56,380 nt of DNA from JAJTYI01 sp964420145. GTDB taxonomy: Bacteria > Patescibacteriota > Dojkabacteria > B142 > OLB20. The notes under the pieces are model-generated. The model made no database searches. It saw only the letters and a list, made by a program, of their open reading frames with translations, and was not told the DNA's origin. The translations under genes and the position numbers were made by a program. Below, piece after piece: positions 46,191 to 54,969 of this stretch. The stretch is taken from NCBI GenBank assembly GCA_964420145.1, contig CAYQRB010000003.1, forward strand, positions 1-56,380, in the 5' to 3' direction. Positions within the stretch are counted from its first letter, which is position 1. Each line of letters starts with the position of its first letter.

Positions 46191-47012
46191 ATGTCGTTAG
46201 ATATTCCACTCTATGTCCCTTCTGGTATAACCTTCCCGGTAGATAGGGGCACTAAGCCTCCTGCTTGGTTGCAAGCTAGTAAAGAAAGGGTTATTAATAT
46301 AGAGAAAGTAGCCCGGAGGGTGGCACTACTTTGCGTAGCAGGGAGTATAATGGCAACCAGCGCTTGTGGCGGAGTGACTTCACAGGTACCAGTAGAAGAA
46401 CCTTCTGCTACACCCAGAACCGTATGTACTGTACTAGGACCTGCACCAGAGGGAGTGTTTGAGTACGAGCAAAGGTATCTTCCTACAGTGGGAGATTCCA
46501 CTTATGTCCCGGTTGCAGGGGCCTACCTTGTTGATGCTACCGCCCCAACAAACAAAGAAAGATTTGGTACTATGGTACGAGATCTAAATACTGCATTCTC
46601 CGGGTCACTACGAGGTTATCCTTATTTTAATATAACTCCGGAAGGACTACAGAGGCTTTCTCGTAATGATTTTCCTTTTATTTTCCCAGGAGGAGAAGTA
46701 TCTGTTATTGATAAAGAAGTCATAACTTCTATTATAGGATTTTTAGAATGTGCACAAGTAGGGGATAATGCATCATATATTACCAGAGACGAGAATTATA
46801 GACCTCCAGTACCTGATCAAAAAAAAGGAGATATATGGGAGCTCCTTGAAGATATTTTTCCTAGTCCTTTAGGTTTAAACCCATTTACTGTTCCGTTGAT
46901 AGGCGGGGTGATTGCGGAGGGAGGGAAAATGGTACCAGGGGATAAACGAAGACACAGAGGGCAAGCAAAAAAAATAAAACCCTTTCATCATCCTCGTGCA
47001 TACAGACCTTAG
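46191..47012 (+). CDS. putative lipoprotein with long n-region, unknown
   Basis: The 273-residue protein has an unusual 40-residue N-terminal region. R42-R43, a hydrophobic stretch (VALLCVAGSIMA) and a lipobox TSAC (C59) follow, suggesting lipoprotein maturation after export. A Pro/Thr spacer and an unrecognised domain come next. The C-terminus is strongly basic (KRRHRGQAKKIKPFHH). Base composition is visibly richer in G+C than its neighbours, like the double-Tat gene at 27864-30494. TATAAT lies about 25 bp before the ATG. Confidence 0.5.
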   Translation: MSLDIPLYVPSGITFPVDRGTKPPAWLQASKERVINIEKVARRVALLCVAGSIMATSACGGVTSQVPVEEPSATPRTVCTVLGPAPEGVFEYEQRYLPTVGDSTYVPVAGAYLVDATAPTNKERFGTMVRDLNTAFSGSLRGYPYFNITPEGLQRLSRNDFPFIFPGGEVSVIDKEVITSIIGFLECAQVGDNASYITRDENYRPPVPDQKKGDIWELLEDIFPSPLGLNPFTVPLIGGVIAEGGKMVPGDKRRHRGQAKKIKPFHHPRAYRP

Positions 47013-47072
47013 ATTTGACCTTTTGCGACAGAGTTGCAATAATACAGTGTGTAGAATCTTAGTTATTTCCGT

Positions 47073-47969
47073 ATGCTTAAAAAACAAATAAGGTTATTTA
47101 TTGTATTACTTTTATTTACTGCTATTGTTGGGTTTGTTGTTTTTTTCTCATTACGGAAAAATCATCAGGAAAATCAATCAGTAAAGGTTGTAGCTAGTTT
47201 TTATCCATTAGGAGAGTTTACGAGTAATTTGATTTCCACAAATGATGTGGTTATTTTGGTGCCAGAAGGCCTAGAACCACACGATTATGAGCCTACTCCC
47301 CAAGATATTGTCACAATATCAAATGCAGATTTGTTGATATATAACGGGAACAACCTAGAGCCTTGGATTGAGGATTTTTTACTAACAAAAGAAGGAAGAA
47401 ATACAAAAACTTTAAATATTAGTCAACACTTAAGTTTGAGTACAGAAGATCCGCATTTCTGGCTCGACCCAACTATAGCGAATCAAATGTTGGAAGTAAT
47501 TGCAAACGAGCTAAAAACTATAAACCCTTCACAATCAGAGCATATTGATAAAAACTTACTAATATACCAAAACAAGCTCCAACTCCTAGATCAAGCATAT
47601 ATCAACGGACTATCTAACTGTAAACAAAACAAAATCATTGTCTCTCACAATGCGTTTAATTATTTATCAAATAGATACAATTTTGAAGTTATTACTATTT
47701 CCGGACTTACCCCAGAAGAAGAACCAACTCCTAAAAAACTAGCAGAAATTACCCGACTAGCAAAACAAGAAGATATAGGATATATTTTTTTTGAGAGTTT
47801 AGTTAGTCCAACTTTGGCTAAAGCTATTGCAAAAGAAATAGACGCAAAAACTTTGGTACTTAATCCTATCGAAGGTATAACAAAAACAGAAAAAAAGGAG
47901 GGAAAAAACTATATAACTCTGATGTATGATAATTTGGCTAACCTTAGATTGGCAATGCAATGTCGATAA
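47073..47969 (+). CDS. znuA: zinc/manganese ABC transporter substrate-binding protein
   Basis: The 298-residue cluster A-I solute-binding protein has an N-terminal anchor helix (about 6-26) and metal-ligand segments PEGLEPHDYEPTP, DPHFWLDP, VSHNAF and FFESLVSP. It lacks the His-rich loop seen in many ZnuA proteins. It captures Zn2+ (or Mn2+) outside the membrane for the ZnuBC permease. The stop overlaps the znuC start by 10 bases. TTGACC (47015-47020) and TAATAC (47040-47045) make a possible promoter with a long 19-bp spacer. No Zur-type box was found. Confidence 0.9.
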   Translation: MLKKQIRLFIVLLLFTAIVGFVVFFSLRKNHQENQSVKVVASFYPLGEFTSNLISTNDVVILVPEGLEPHDYEPTPQDIVTISNADLLIYNGNNLEPWIEDFLLTKEGRNTKTLNISQHLSLSTEDPHFWLDPTIANQMLEVIANELKTINPSQSEHIDKNLLIYQNKLQLLDQAYINGLSNCKQNKIIVSHNAFNYLSNRYNFEVITISGLTPEEEPTPKKLAEITRLAKQEDIGYIFFESLVSPTLAKAIAKEIDAKTLVLNPIEGITKTEKKEGKNYITLMYDNLANLRLAMQCR

Positions 47970-48709
47970 AAAATCCTTTAATTGAGTTTAAAAACATATC
48001 ATTTAGTTATGGTACTAATAAAGTCCTAGATAATATCTCTTTTCGGATTGAAAAGGGAAGTTATGTTGGGATAATTGGTCCTAATGGTGGAGGAAAATCA
48101 ACCCTTATCAAGATTCTGGTAGGCCTTCTAAGACCAGATTACGGAGAGATAAGTATACGAGGTAAGACGGTAGAGCAGGCATTAGATATCTGCAGGATTG
48201 GATATGTACCTCAGCGAGTTAGCCAGGAATACCTAGATCTTCCTGCCACGATCTTAGAAATTGTTGAAAGTGGAGCCATAGTGAAATCTTCGGTTTTTTC
48301 AGATAGAGATAATAAAAAGAATATAGATGAGGCAATTACTATTGCTGGACTGGAACCTGAAAAACATAGACTTATAGGTCATCTTTCGGGAGGACAAAGA
48401 CAGAAAGCCTTTGTCGCAAGGGCATTGGCCATAAATCCTGAACTTCTCATACTAGATGAACCCTTTGTCGGAGTGGATTTAGCTTCTCAGAAGGAATTCT
48501 ATGCTTTTTTAAAGAAACTAAATAGAGAAAAGAACCTAACTATAATTTTTATTTCTCATGATCTTGATATGATCTCTAGAGAAGCGAGTGAACTTTTATG
48601 TTTAAATCACAAAATTATTTATTCCGGAAAAGCTACAGAAGTTAGTGAGAAAGAACTAATAGGAGAAATGTACGGAAAAGAATTTACACACATTCACCAT
48701 GATCACTGA
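47960..48709 (+). CDS. znuC: zinc/manganese ABC transporter ATPase
   Basis: The 249-residue ABC ATPase has Walker A GPNGGGKST (about 36-44), signature LSGGQRQKAFVARAL, Walker B LLILDEPFVGVD, and a final H-loop ISHD. The C-terminal His-rich end (HIHHDH) may bind metal. It powers uptake through ZnuB. It overlaps both neighbours (10 and 11 bases), which indicates coupled translation. Confidence 0.93.
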   Translation: MSIKNPLIEFKNISFSYGTNKVLDNISFRIEKGSYVGIIGPNGGGKSTLIKILVGLLRPDYGEISIRGKTVEQALDICRIGYVPQRVSQEYLDLPATILEIVESGAIVKSSVFSDRDNKKNIDEAITIAGLEPEKHRLIGHLSGGQRQKAFVARALAINPELLILDEPFVGVDLASQKEFYAFLKKLNREKNLTIIFISHDLDMISREASELLCLNHKIIYSGKATEVSEKELIGEMYGKEFTHIHHDH

Positions 48710-49529
48710 GCTTACAGAAATATTTAATTATAGCTTTATGGTCAGAGCAATGATTGCAGGTCTTTCTGTCGCAATAATTGCTCCCATGATTGGAATTTTT
48801 CTGATTTTAAAAAGATATTCTTTGTTAGCAGAAACTCTTGCTCATTTATCCTTGATTGGAGTAGCGGGTAGTCTTCTACTTGGGTTTTCCCCACTACTTG
48901 GTGCTATTATCACATCGGTACTTGCGGGGGTTGGTATAGAGGAACTTCGTAAAAACAAAAAAATATTTTCTGAATCTATTTTAGCTATTTTCCTTTCCGG
49001 TAGTTTGGCGCTAACTCTTATTTTGTTTAGTTTGGGGTCAGGTCTTGGGTTTAATGTGTTTAACTATCTCTTCGGTAGTATTGTTACTGTTAGTCAGACA
49101 GAATTATTAGCTATTGTAGTACTAGCAATTTTGGGAGTGGGTGTTGTTCTTCTATTTAGAAAAAAACTATTTTTAATTTCCTATGATGAGGAATTTGCTA
49201 GAGCTAATGGGCTAGAAACTGGAATTTATAATATTTTACTAATAAGCCTGGCAAGTATCACAGTCGCTTTATCAATCAAGATAGTAGGAGGACTTCTCAT
49301 AGGAGCCTTGATGATAATACCAGTGGTTACGGCAATACAATATGGATATGGCTTTAAGAAGACAATGATACTTTCAGTTATATTTTCAGTGACAAGTGTT
49401 TTTTGGGGGATTTATAGCTCTTTTTATCTAAACTTACCGGCAAGTGCATCTATTGTAGTAGTATTACTATCATTGTTTTTGTTGAGTTTGGTTATTAACC
49501 GGTTCTCGAACAAATCCCAAACTTCATAA
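48699..49529 (+). CDS. znuB: zinc/manganese ABC transporter permease
   Basis: The 276-residue membrane protein has about eight helices of the ABC-3 family (LILKRYSLLAETLAHLSLIGVA near the start; VGGLLIGALMIIPVVTAIQ in the second half). It forms the metal channel with ZnuC and ZnuA. Its last six bases overlap the convergent GNAT gene. Confidence 0.93.
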   Translation: MITELTEIFNYSFMVRAMIAGLSVAIIAPMIGIFLILKRYSLLAETLAHLSLIGVAGSLLLGFSPLLGAIITSVLAGVGIEELRKNKKIFSESILAIFLSGSLALTLILFSLGSGLGFNVFNYLFGSIVTVSQTELLAIVVLAILGVGVVLLFRKKLFLISYDEEFARANGLETGIYNILLISLASITVALSIKIVGGLLIGALMIIPVVTAIQYGYGFKKTMILSVIFSVTSVFWGIYSSFYLNLPASASIVVVLLSLFLLSLVINRFSNKSQTS

Positions 49530-50051
49530 TTTTTCAGTTAGCTGTTTTTCCATTAGTACAGTATCGTGATATTCTCCATCTATTAGTAATTCTTCGTGAT
49601 TTGTTCCTGTTTCTATAAATCCTAGCTTTTTATATAAATTATATGCATTAGGGTTATCCAGTACTACTTCTAGTTTAATTTTTCTAAATCTATTCATACT
49701 GCGTAGATTTCTAAAAAGCTCTTCAAAAAGCTTCGTTGCGATACCTCGATTTTGATATTCTGTTCTAACATACATTCCTCCAACATTAGCTATATGTCTG
49801 ACTTTTTGTTTATCTCTCCAATAAGCAGAAATAGAACCGACGATTTTACTACCATCATAAGCACAAAACATAAGACTGCCATTGCTATTTAACGAGTCCA
49901 TAATATAGGATCGATAGTGTTCAACAGGTTCCTTTATTGCCTCTTCATAGCTAGATGAAAAGGCCTTGGGGTAGTCTTTGAGACTACTAAGTCGAATATC
50001 TCGGTATTCTTCTAGGTCTTCTAGTACTGGTTTTCTAATACTAATACTCAT
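49524..50051 (-). CDS. GNAT-family N-acetyltransferase
   Basis: The 175-residue protein has the GNAT core: acidic N-terminal strand/helix, strand 4 IANVGGMYVRTEYQNRGIATKLF containing the acetyl-CoA pyrophosphate loop (QNRGIA), and the C-terminal NPNAYNLYKKLGFIETG motif. It resembles RimI-like or small-molecule acetyltransferases; the substrate is unknown. It ends within znuB, convergently. Confidence 0.88.
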   Translation of the reverse strand: MSISIRKPVLEDLEEYRDIRLSSLKDYPKAFSSSYEEAIKEPVEHYRSYIMDSLNSNGSLMFCAYDGSKIVGSISAYWRDKQKVRHIANVGGMYVRTEYQNRGIATKLFEELFRNLRSMNRFRKIKLEVVLDNPNAYNLYKKLGFIETGTNHEELLIDGEYHDTVLMEKQLTEKL

Positions 50052-50093
50052 TGTTACTAGATTAACAAATATAGTCCGGACTAATATGGGGTA

Positions 50094-50438
50094 CTATTTT
50101 TCTATAATATCTAACATAGGTAGTAAGTTAATATCTTGATAGATTCCCATATCTATTTGGTATTGTTTTGAAACTGATACTCCTTCTGATTCTAGTAGTT
50201 CCTTTTGTATGTCTTTTTCATATCCACCTGTTCCTTGATTGATTGATAAATAGCCCTGTTTGTTTACAACCCTCCACCAAGGAGTGGTACCCTCGTTTAA
50301 TGTGAGACTTTGTAGGGCATATCCAACCTGTCTAGATGAGCGAGGCTCTCCAATTAAAGAAGCTATTTGACCATAACTAACCACTTTTCCATATTGGATT
50401 TGCCTGGTCAAAGCAAATACTTTTTCACGAAAATTCAT
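50094..50438 (-). CDS. alkyltransferase-like (ATL) DNA repair protein
   Basis: The 114-residue protein has the MGMT DNA-binding fold: Y22 and the arginine finger R36 (SSRQVGYAL). The active-site motif PCHRV is replaced by P53-W-W-R-V57, so it cannot accept alkyl groups. ATL proteins flip O6-alkylguanine and hand it to nucleotide excision repair. Start ATG 50438 lies one base past the upstream gene's stop, so the two are co-transcribed. A longer frame to 50471 overlaps that gene and is rejected. Confidence 0.85.
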   Translation of the reverse strand: MNFREKVFALTRQIQYGKVVSYGQIASLIGEPRSSRQVGYALQSLTLNEGTTPWWRVVNKQGYLSINQGTGGYEKDIQKELLESEGVSVSKQYQIDMGIYQDINLLPMLDIIEK

Positions 50439-50439
50439 A

Positions 50440-50742
50440 TTAGATAGTTTTACTAATTTGATCCTCGTCAATATTGGCTTGTTTTAAGCGGTTGATTGTA
50501 TTCTTAATTCCTGTTAAATGATCATCGTGGATTGTTTTATAGAGGTCAAGTTTTTCGATGTTTTCAACCAGGAGTGAAGCAAATCTATCAACTGCTTCTG
50601 CGAAGTATGCTTTTGATGGATCATCAAGTTTGGCAACATCGTTATGTGTGAATATAAAAGTATAGTGGGGATTATCTTCTCCAAATACTAGCGTGTTTTT
50701 TTTTGTTGGTTCTGGTTTGTCAGGGAAACTCACCTTAGTCAT
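50440..50742 (-). CDS. small unknown protein, 100 aa
   Basis: The soluble, acidic 100-residue protein has a short beta motif (TLVFGEDNPHYTFIFTH) and a helical C-terminal half. No signal peptide, Cys or metal motif. It is directly upstream of the ATL gene on the same strand, so it may act with it. No family recognised. Confidence 0.5.
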   Translation of the reverse strand: MTKVSFPDKPEPTKKNTLVFGEDNPHYTFIFTHNDVAKLDDPSKAYFAEAVDRFASLLVENIEKLDLYKTIHDDHLTGIKNTINRLKQANIDEDQISKTI

Positions 50743-50764
50743 ATATATTCTTTAAAAATTTATA

Positions 50765-51334
50765 CTAAATTGTAACAAAATCGAAACTTACAATCACTAT
50801 ATAAACCAAAATTGGAACAAAGAAACCTGCTATGACTTGTAGTACTGTATGTTTTTTTAGATATACCCGAGACCAGCCAATAATAGGGATTATTAAAAAA
50901 AGTGGCCAAATTATCCAGGAAGCGAAGTGATTGACAAGTATTAGTAATGAAGTAGACAAACTTACATGAAAACTAATTCTATAAAAAATATTATTCACAA
51001 GAAGGATTAAGATAGTGATTATAGCTATTGTTAGTGCGTCTTGCATAAACCAGGAAAATAACTTCCAATATATCAAGCTAAAGATAATCCATCCAGAAGT
51101 AATAGAGATTAAAAGAATACTGCGATACTTCCGGTTTTGGTTGTCAAGATCGAGTTTATCTTTTAGAAATAATCCAACCACAAAAGTCCATATCCCTAGA
51201 AATATTATCCCGATAAAATCTGTAGTAGTAATAGTGAATTTAGACTGAAAGATTAGTGCCAGTAGTATAGTCCAAACCAGTATCCATCCCCGACTTGTAC
51301 CAATAGTAGATATTATATGTGCAAAATTTTTCAT
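50765..51334 (-). CDS. PAP2-like membrane protein
   Basis: The 189-residue protein has about six membrane helices. Its C-terminal third contains FHVSLS and SRVYLKKHTVLQVIAG, matching PAP2 phosphatase motifs 2 and 3 (H, and SRxxxxxH) but with Q where the catalytic-site Asp (HxxxD) is usual. It probably binds or dephosphorylates an isoprenoid or lipid phosphate; the changed residue lowers certainty about activity. It lies 22 bp upstream of the next gene on its strand. Confidence 0.6.
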   Translation of the reverse strand: MKNFAHIISTIGTSRGWILVWTILLALIFQSKFTITTTDFIGIIFLGIWTFVVGLFLKDKLDLDNQNRKYRSILLISITSGWIIFSLIYWKLFSWFMQDALTIAIITILILLVNNIFYRISFHVSLSTSLLILVNHFASWIIWPLFLIIPIIGWSRVYLKKHTVLQVIAGFFVPILVYIVIVSFDFVTI

Positions 51335-51546
51335 TAGATATTATTGGATAATCAAAATTCTATTCAAAGGATCTTTGTATTTATTAAAATCAATATCTTT
51401 TTTATGTAGATATCTAAGTTGTAGAAATATCATCATATCAAATAACGAATTATTAAGTAAAATTAAGTGAGCTATTGACATTATCTTCAAACTATATTTA
51501 TATTCATATTTATATTTTAATAACTGCCATAATTTAAATTATAAAA

Positions 51547-51696
51547 ATGGACGATTCTATGTATCAGGACGAAGATGCTTATAGTGATGATAATACAGGC
51601 TTTTATGTAGGGGATAGTGAAAACGATGATTTTGAAGACGAGTTAGAGGAGTTTGCATTTCCTGAAGATGACAGTAACCCTAGTAGTGATTACTAA
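51547..51696 (+). CDS. very acidic small protein, 49 aa
   Basis: ATG 51547 to TAA 51694-51696 encodes 49 residues, of which 21 are Asp or Glu and only one class of charge is present (no Lys or Arg). The start lies 4 bp after a 14-bp A/T palindrome (51529-51542) and the stop is about 90 bp before gatC. The absence of basic residues argues for a real acidic, probably disordered protein, for example a nucleic-acid mimic or translation cofactor. It could also be a chance ORF. No family recognised. Confidence 0.4.
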   Translation: MDDSMYQDEDAYSDDNTGFYVGDSENDDFEDELEEFAFPEDDSNPSSDY

Positions 51697-51787
51697 GATA
51701 AATTTATAAACTTTCTTTAATAACTTTTCAAGTTTAGTAGTGAAATATTATATAATTCCATAGGGATTAATTTCTTTTCTTTTTGTA

Positions 51788-52084
51788 ATGTCAATTATCG
51801 ATAATAAAGTTGTAAAACATATTGCAGATCTGATTAAAATCCATCTAAACACCTCTGAGATAGATCTCTATAAATCCAACCTTACCACAGTAATAGCCTC
51901 GATAAATACCCTTTCTGAGCTAGATACGAAGGATGTAGAAATTACAGCTCAAACCATAGGTACAGAAAACATAGTACGAGGTGATGAGGTATTCCCCGGT
52001 CTTACCCAAGCAGAAGCATTATCCAATGCTTCTAATGTTAGAGATGGATATTTTGTGGTTAAAAAGGTCTTTAGAGATGAATAA
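51788..52084 (+). CDS. gatC: Asp/Glu-tRNA amidotransferase subunit C
   Basis: The 98-residue GatC-family protein has an N-terminal helical region (VVKHIADLIKIHL) and ends with DGYFVVKKVF, the conserved motif that wraps around GatA. It stabilises the GatA-GatB complex, which converts misacylated Glu-tRNA-Gln or Asp-tRNA-Asn into Gln- or Asn-tRNA. It overlaps gatA by 8 bases. A TATAAT lies about 35 bp upstream. Confidence 0.93.
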   Translation: MSIIDNKVVKHIADLIKIHLNTSEIDLYKSNLTTVIASINTLSELDTKDVEITAQTIGTENIVRGDEVFPGLTQAEALSNASNVRDGYFVVKKVFRDE

Positions 52085-53531
52085 AAAGCTCACAATTAAA
52101 CAAGTTCTAAGGGATTTTAAAGAAAAGCGATATTCTGCAAAAGAGCTTTTGGATACTACATTAAAAACTATAAAGGAGAAAGACCCTATATATCACGCCT
52201 TTGTTTCTATCACAGAAAAACAAGCAAGGAGTGCCATATTTGTTCAAAAGGAGGGTGTAACATCACAAAAAGGCGACACTACACCTATAGGAAAAGGACT
52301 GCTTTGGGGAATTCCTACCGCACTAAAAGACAACTTTAATTGGATAGGAACCAAAACTACAGCGTCTTCAAATATGTTGCGTAACTATATTTCTCCATAT
52401 AATGCGACCGTTACCCAGAGATTGTTAGATCAGTCTGCCTGTATTGTAGGGAAAACCAATATGGATGCTTTTGCTCACGGATCTACTACCGAAACTTCAG
52501 ATTTTTTTACAACATTAAATCCTTATGACAGGGAGAAGGTTGCTGGAGGTTCAAGCGGTGGTTCTGCGACTGCTGTAGCTCTAAATATGAGTGTTTATTC
52601 AATAGGGTCGGAGACTGCTGGCTCAGTTCGTGGCCCAGCTTCTTGGTGTGGACTTGTGGGCTTTGCTCCTACTTATGGAAGAATAAGTAGATATGGTGTA
52701 GTTGCGATGGGCTCCTCTCTTGATAGACCTGGGTTCTTTACTAATTCCGTAGAGGATAGCGCTATTCTTTTGGAGATTTTATCGGGACAGGATAGGTTTG
52801 ATGCCACAACTATCCAGGAGCCTGCGTTAAGTCTTACCAATAAGCTAGATATTGATATTAAAGCCCTTAAAATTGGACTTCCAAAGCAGTATTTTGACGA
52901 TAGGATTGATAAAGAAGTTCTAGCCAAAACTCAAGAAATGTGTAAATACCTCGAGTCCAGAGGAGCCAAGCTTATAGAGATTGACCTTCTTGATCCCAAG
53001 TACTCAATGGCAGTATATACAGTTATCCAAAGAAGTGAGGTGTCCTCTAATCTATCAAGGATAGACGGTATAAGATATGGTTATTTCTCAGATAAAAAAG
53101 CTAATACTATTTTGGATCAAATAGCATATAACCGTGGAGAAGGTTTTGGATATGAAGCGAAACAAAGAAGTATAACAGGCGCATATACACTATCTAGCGG
53201 ATATTATGATGCATATTATAAAAAGGCACAGCAAGTTAGAACCCTGATTATAAGAGATTTTATAAATGCATTTAGGGAGGTTGATATTATAATATCTCCC
53301 ACAATGCCAACAACTGCTCCTAGGCTAGGAGTAGCCAAAGATAACCCTATATTTGGAGAGTTAGCGGATGTTTTGACAGAACCAAGTGCACTTGCAGGAT
53401 TACCTTGTATAAGTATCCCCGCTGGTTTCGATAGTAGTGGGATGCCTATCGGTGTGCAAATTATAGCCAAACAGTTTGCAGAGCAAAAAGTTCTGGCAAC
53501 AGCTAATGAACTTGAAAAATTATTAAATTAA
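52077..53531 (+). CDS. gatA: Asp/Glu-tRNA amidotransferase subunit A
   Basis: The 484-residue amidase-signature enzyme releases ammonia from glutamine. Catalytic lysine is in ALKDNF, cis-Ser in GGSSGGS and the nucleophile serine in ETAGSVRGPASW. The motif around the nucleophile is slightly changed (usual DTGGSIRQPA). Start ATG 52077 is chosen because MNKKLTIKQVLRDFK matches the family start; the frame opens earlier, inside gatC. It lies 4 bp before gatB. Confidence 0.95.
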   Translation: MNKKLTIKQVLRDFKEKRYSAKELLDTTLKTIKEKDPIYHAFVSITEKQARSAIFVQKEGVTSQKGDTTPIGKGLLWGIPTALKDNFNWIGTKTTASSNMLRNYISPYNATVTQRLLDQSACIVGKTNMDAFAHGSTTETSDFFTTLNPYDREKVAGGSSGGSATAVALNMSVYSIGSETAGSVRGPASWCGLVGFAPTYGRISRYGVVAMGSSLDRPGFFTNSVEDSAILLEILSGQDRFDATTIQEPALSLTNKLDIDIKALKIGLPKQYFDDRIDKEVLAKTQEMCKYLESRGAKLIEIDLLDPKYSMAVYTVIQRSEVSSNLSRIDGIRYGYFSDKKANTILDQIAYNRGEGFGYEAKQRSITGAYTLSSGYYDAYYKKAQQVRTLIIRDFINAFREVDIIISPTMPTTAPRLGVAKDNPIFGELADVLTEPSALAGLPCISIPAGFDSSGMPIGVQIIAKQFAEQKVLATANELEKLLN

Positions 53532-53535
53532 AAGT

Positions 53536-54969
53536 ATGTACGAATTAGTGATTGGCTTGGAAGTCCATATCCAGCCAAAAACAAGATCAAAAATGTTTTG
53601 CAGGTGCTCAGCTAATTACTTTGGTCAAAAACCTAATACCTACACCTGTCCTGTTTGTCTAGGTTTACCGGGTGCTTTACCTGTTCCTAATTCACTAGCT
53701 ATCCAAAAGTGTCTAAAGCTGGGATTGGCTTTGAACTGTAAAATCAACACTCAATCAAAGTTTGATCGCAAACATTACTTTTATCCCGATCTAGCTAAAG
53801 GGTATCAAATATCACAATATGACTTACCGTTTTGCTATCAAGGTTATTTGGAAGTTGATAGCGACAAAGATGCAAACAGAATTCGTATTACTAGAATCCA
53901 TTTAGAGGAAGATACTGCCAAATCAATACATACACAACTAGACACTTTGATAGACTTCAATAAATCTGGAGTGCCTCTTATTGAGCTTGTAACAGAGCCT
54001 GATTTCAGGACAATAGAGGAAGTTTTGATATTTGCTAAGCGACTGCGACAGATTGTTCGCTATCTTGATATCGGTAATGCCAATATGGAAAAGGGGCAGA
54101 TGAGGTTTGAATTAAATATATCTTTGAAAAAGTCAGGAACAAAAGGACTCCCAAAATACAAAATAGAGATCAAAAATATCGGATCAATCTCTGTATTGGA
54201 GAAAGTTATAAATTTTGAGTTCCAAAGACAAAGTAAAATTCTTGATTCTGGTAAAACTCCGGTTCAAGAGACGAGAGGGTTGCGAGATCTATCAGGGAAA
54301 ACACATAGCCAAAGGGTAAAAGAAGATGCACAGGATTATCGCTACTTTCCAGAGCCGGATATTCCTCCGATCAGAATAGATGAGAATTTACTTTCCCAAA
54401 TAAAAACTGAAATAATTGAATTACCTCTTGAGAAAAAATATCGATTTCAAAAACAGTATTCACTTGAACCCGCAACTGCTGAAAATATAGTCGTTAGTGT
54501 CGCTAGAGCTAAGTGGTTTGAAGATACAATAAAAAACGAAAAAGATCTTGAGATTATTGGAATATTTGCCAACTGGTTTGTCAGGGATATTTTAGGTATT
54601 CTAAAAACTGAAAAACTTAAGTTAAAAGACTTAAAGTTTGGAGGAGGGGAGTTACTTTCTCTCGTCAAAAAGATCCACGGTGGAGAGTTGTCGGGTAATC
54701 TAGCCAAGCAAGTTTTAGCAGAGTTACACAAAACTGGTGCTAGTATTGATGATATTATTCGTGAGAGGGGTTTGAGCGTGGTAGGTGATGAAACAGAACT
54801 TGCCTCACTTATAGAAAAAGTAATATCTGAAAATCCTAAAGTTGTTGAAGATATTGATAAAAACCCCAACGCAATAAAATTTTTGCTTGGACAAGTTATG
54901 AAGATGACGAAAGGTCGGGCTGATCCAAACAAAACAATGAGTTTACTAAAAAAACAAATCCAGGTATGA
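53536..54969 (+). CDS. gatB: Asp/Glu-tRNA amidotransferase subunit B
   Basis: The 477-residue protein has the GatB kinase-like domain starting YELVIGLEVHIQ, zinc cysteines CRCS and CPVC, KHYFYPDLAKGYQISQYD, and a C-terminal YqeY-like tRNA-binding region. It activates the misacylated tRNA with ATP before amidation. The gene ends in TGA, which overlaps the start of the next gene (ATGA). Confidence 0.96.
   Translation: MYELVIGLEVHIQPKTRSKMFCRCSANYFGQKPNTYTCPVCLGLPGALPVPNSLAIQKCLKLGLALNCKINTQSKFDRKHYFYPDLAKGYQISQYDLPFCYQGYLEVDSDKDANRIRITRIHLEEDTAKSIHTQLDTLIDFNKSGVPLIELVTEPDFRTIEEVLIFAKRLRQIVRYLDIGNANMEKGQMRFELNISLKKSGTKGLPKYKIEIKNIGSISVLEKVINFEFQRQSKILDSGKTPVQETRGLRDLSGKTHSQRVKEDAQDYRYFPEPDIPPIRIDENLLSQIKTEIIELPLEKKYRFQKQYSLEPATAENIVVSVARAKWFEDTIKNEKDLEIIGIFANWFVRDILGILKTEKLKLKDLKFGGGELLSLVKKIHGGELSGNLAKQVLAELHKTGASIDDIIRERGLSVVGDETELASLIEKVISENPKVVEDIDKNPNAIKFLLGQVMKMTKGRADPNKTMSLLKKQIQV

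Noticed and set aside
47013..47072. Zur or Mn-regulator box before znuA
   Set aside because: Only a weak 4-bp inverted repeat (TTGC/GCAA) is present; nothing like a known Zur consensus.
51529..51542. 14-bp palindrome before the acidic ORF as an operator
   Set aside because: Composed only of A and T; such palindromes are expected by chance in this AT-rich sequence.
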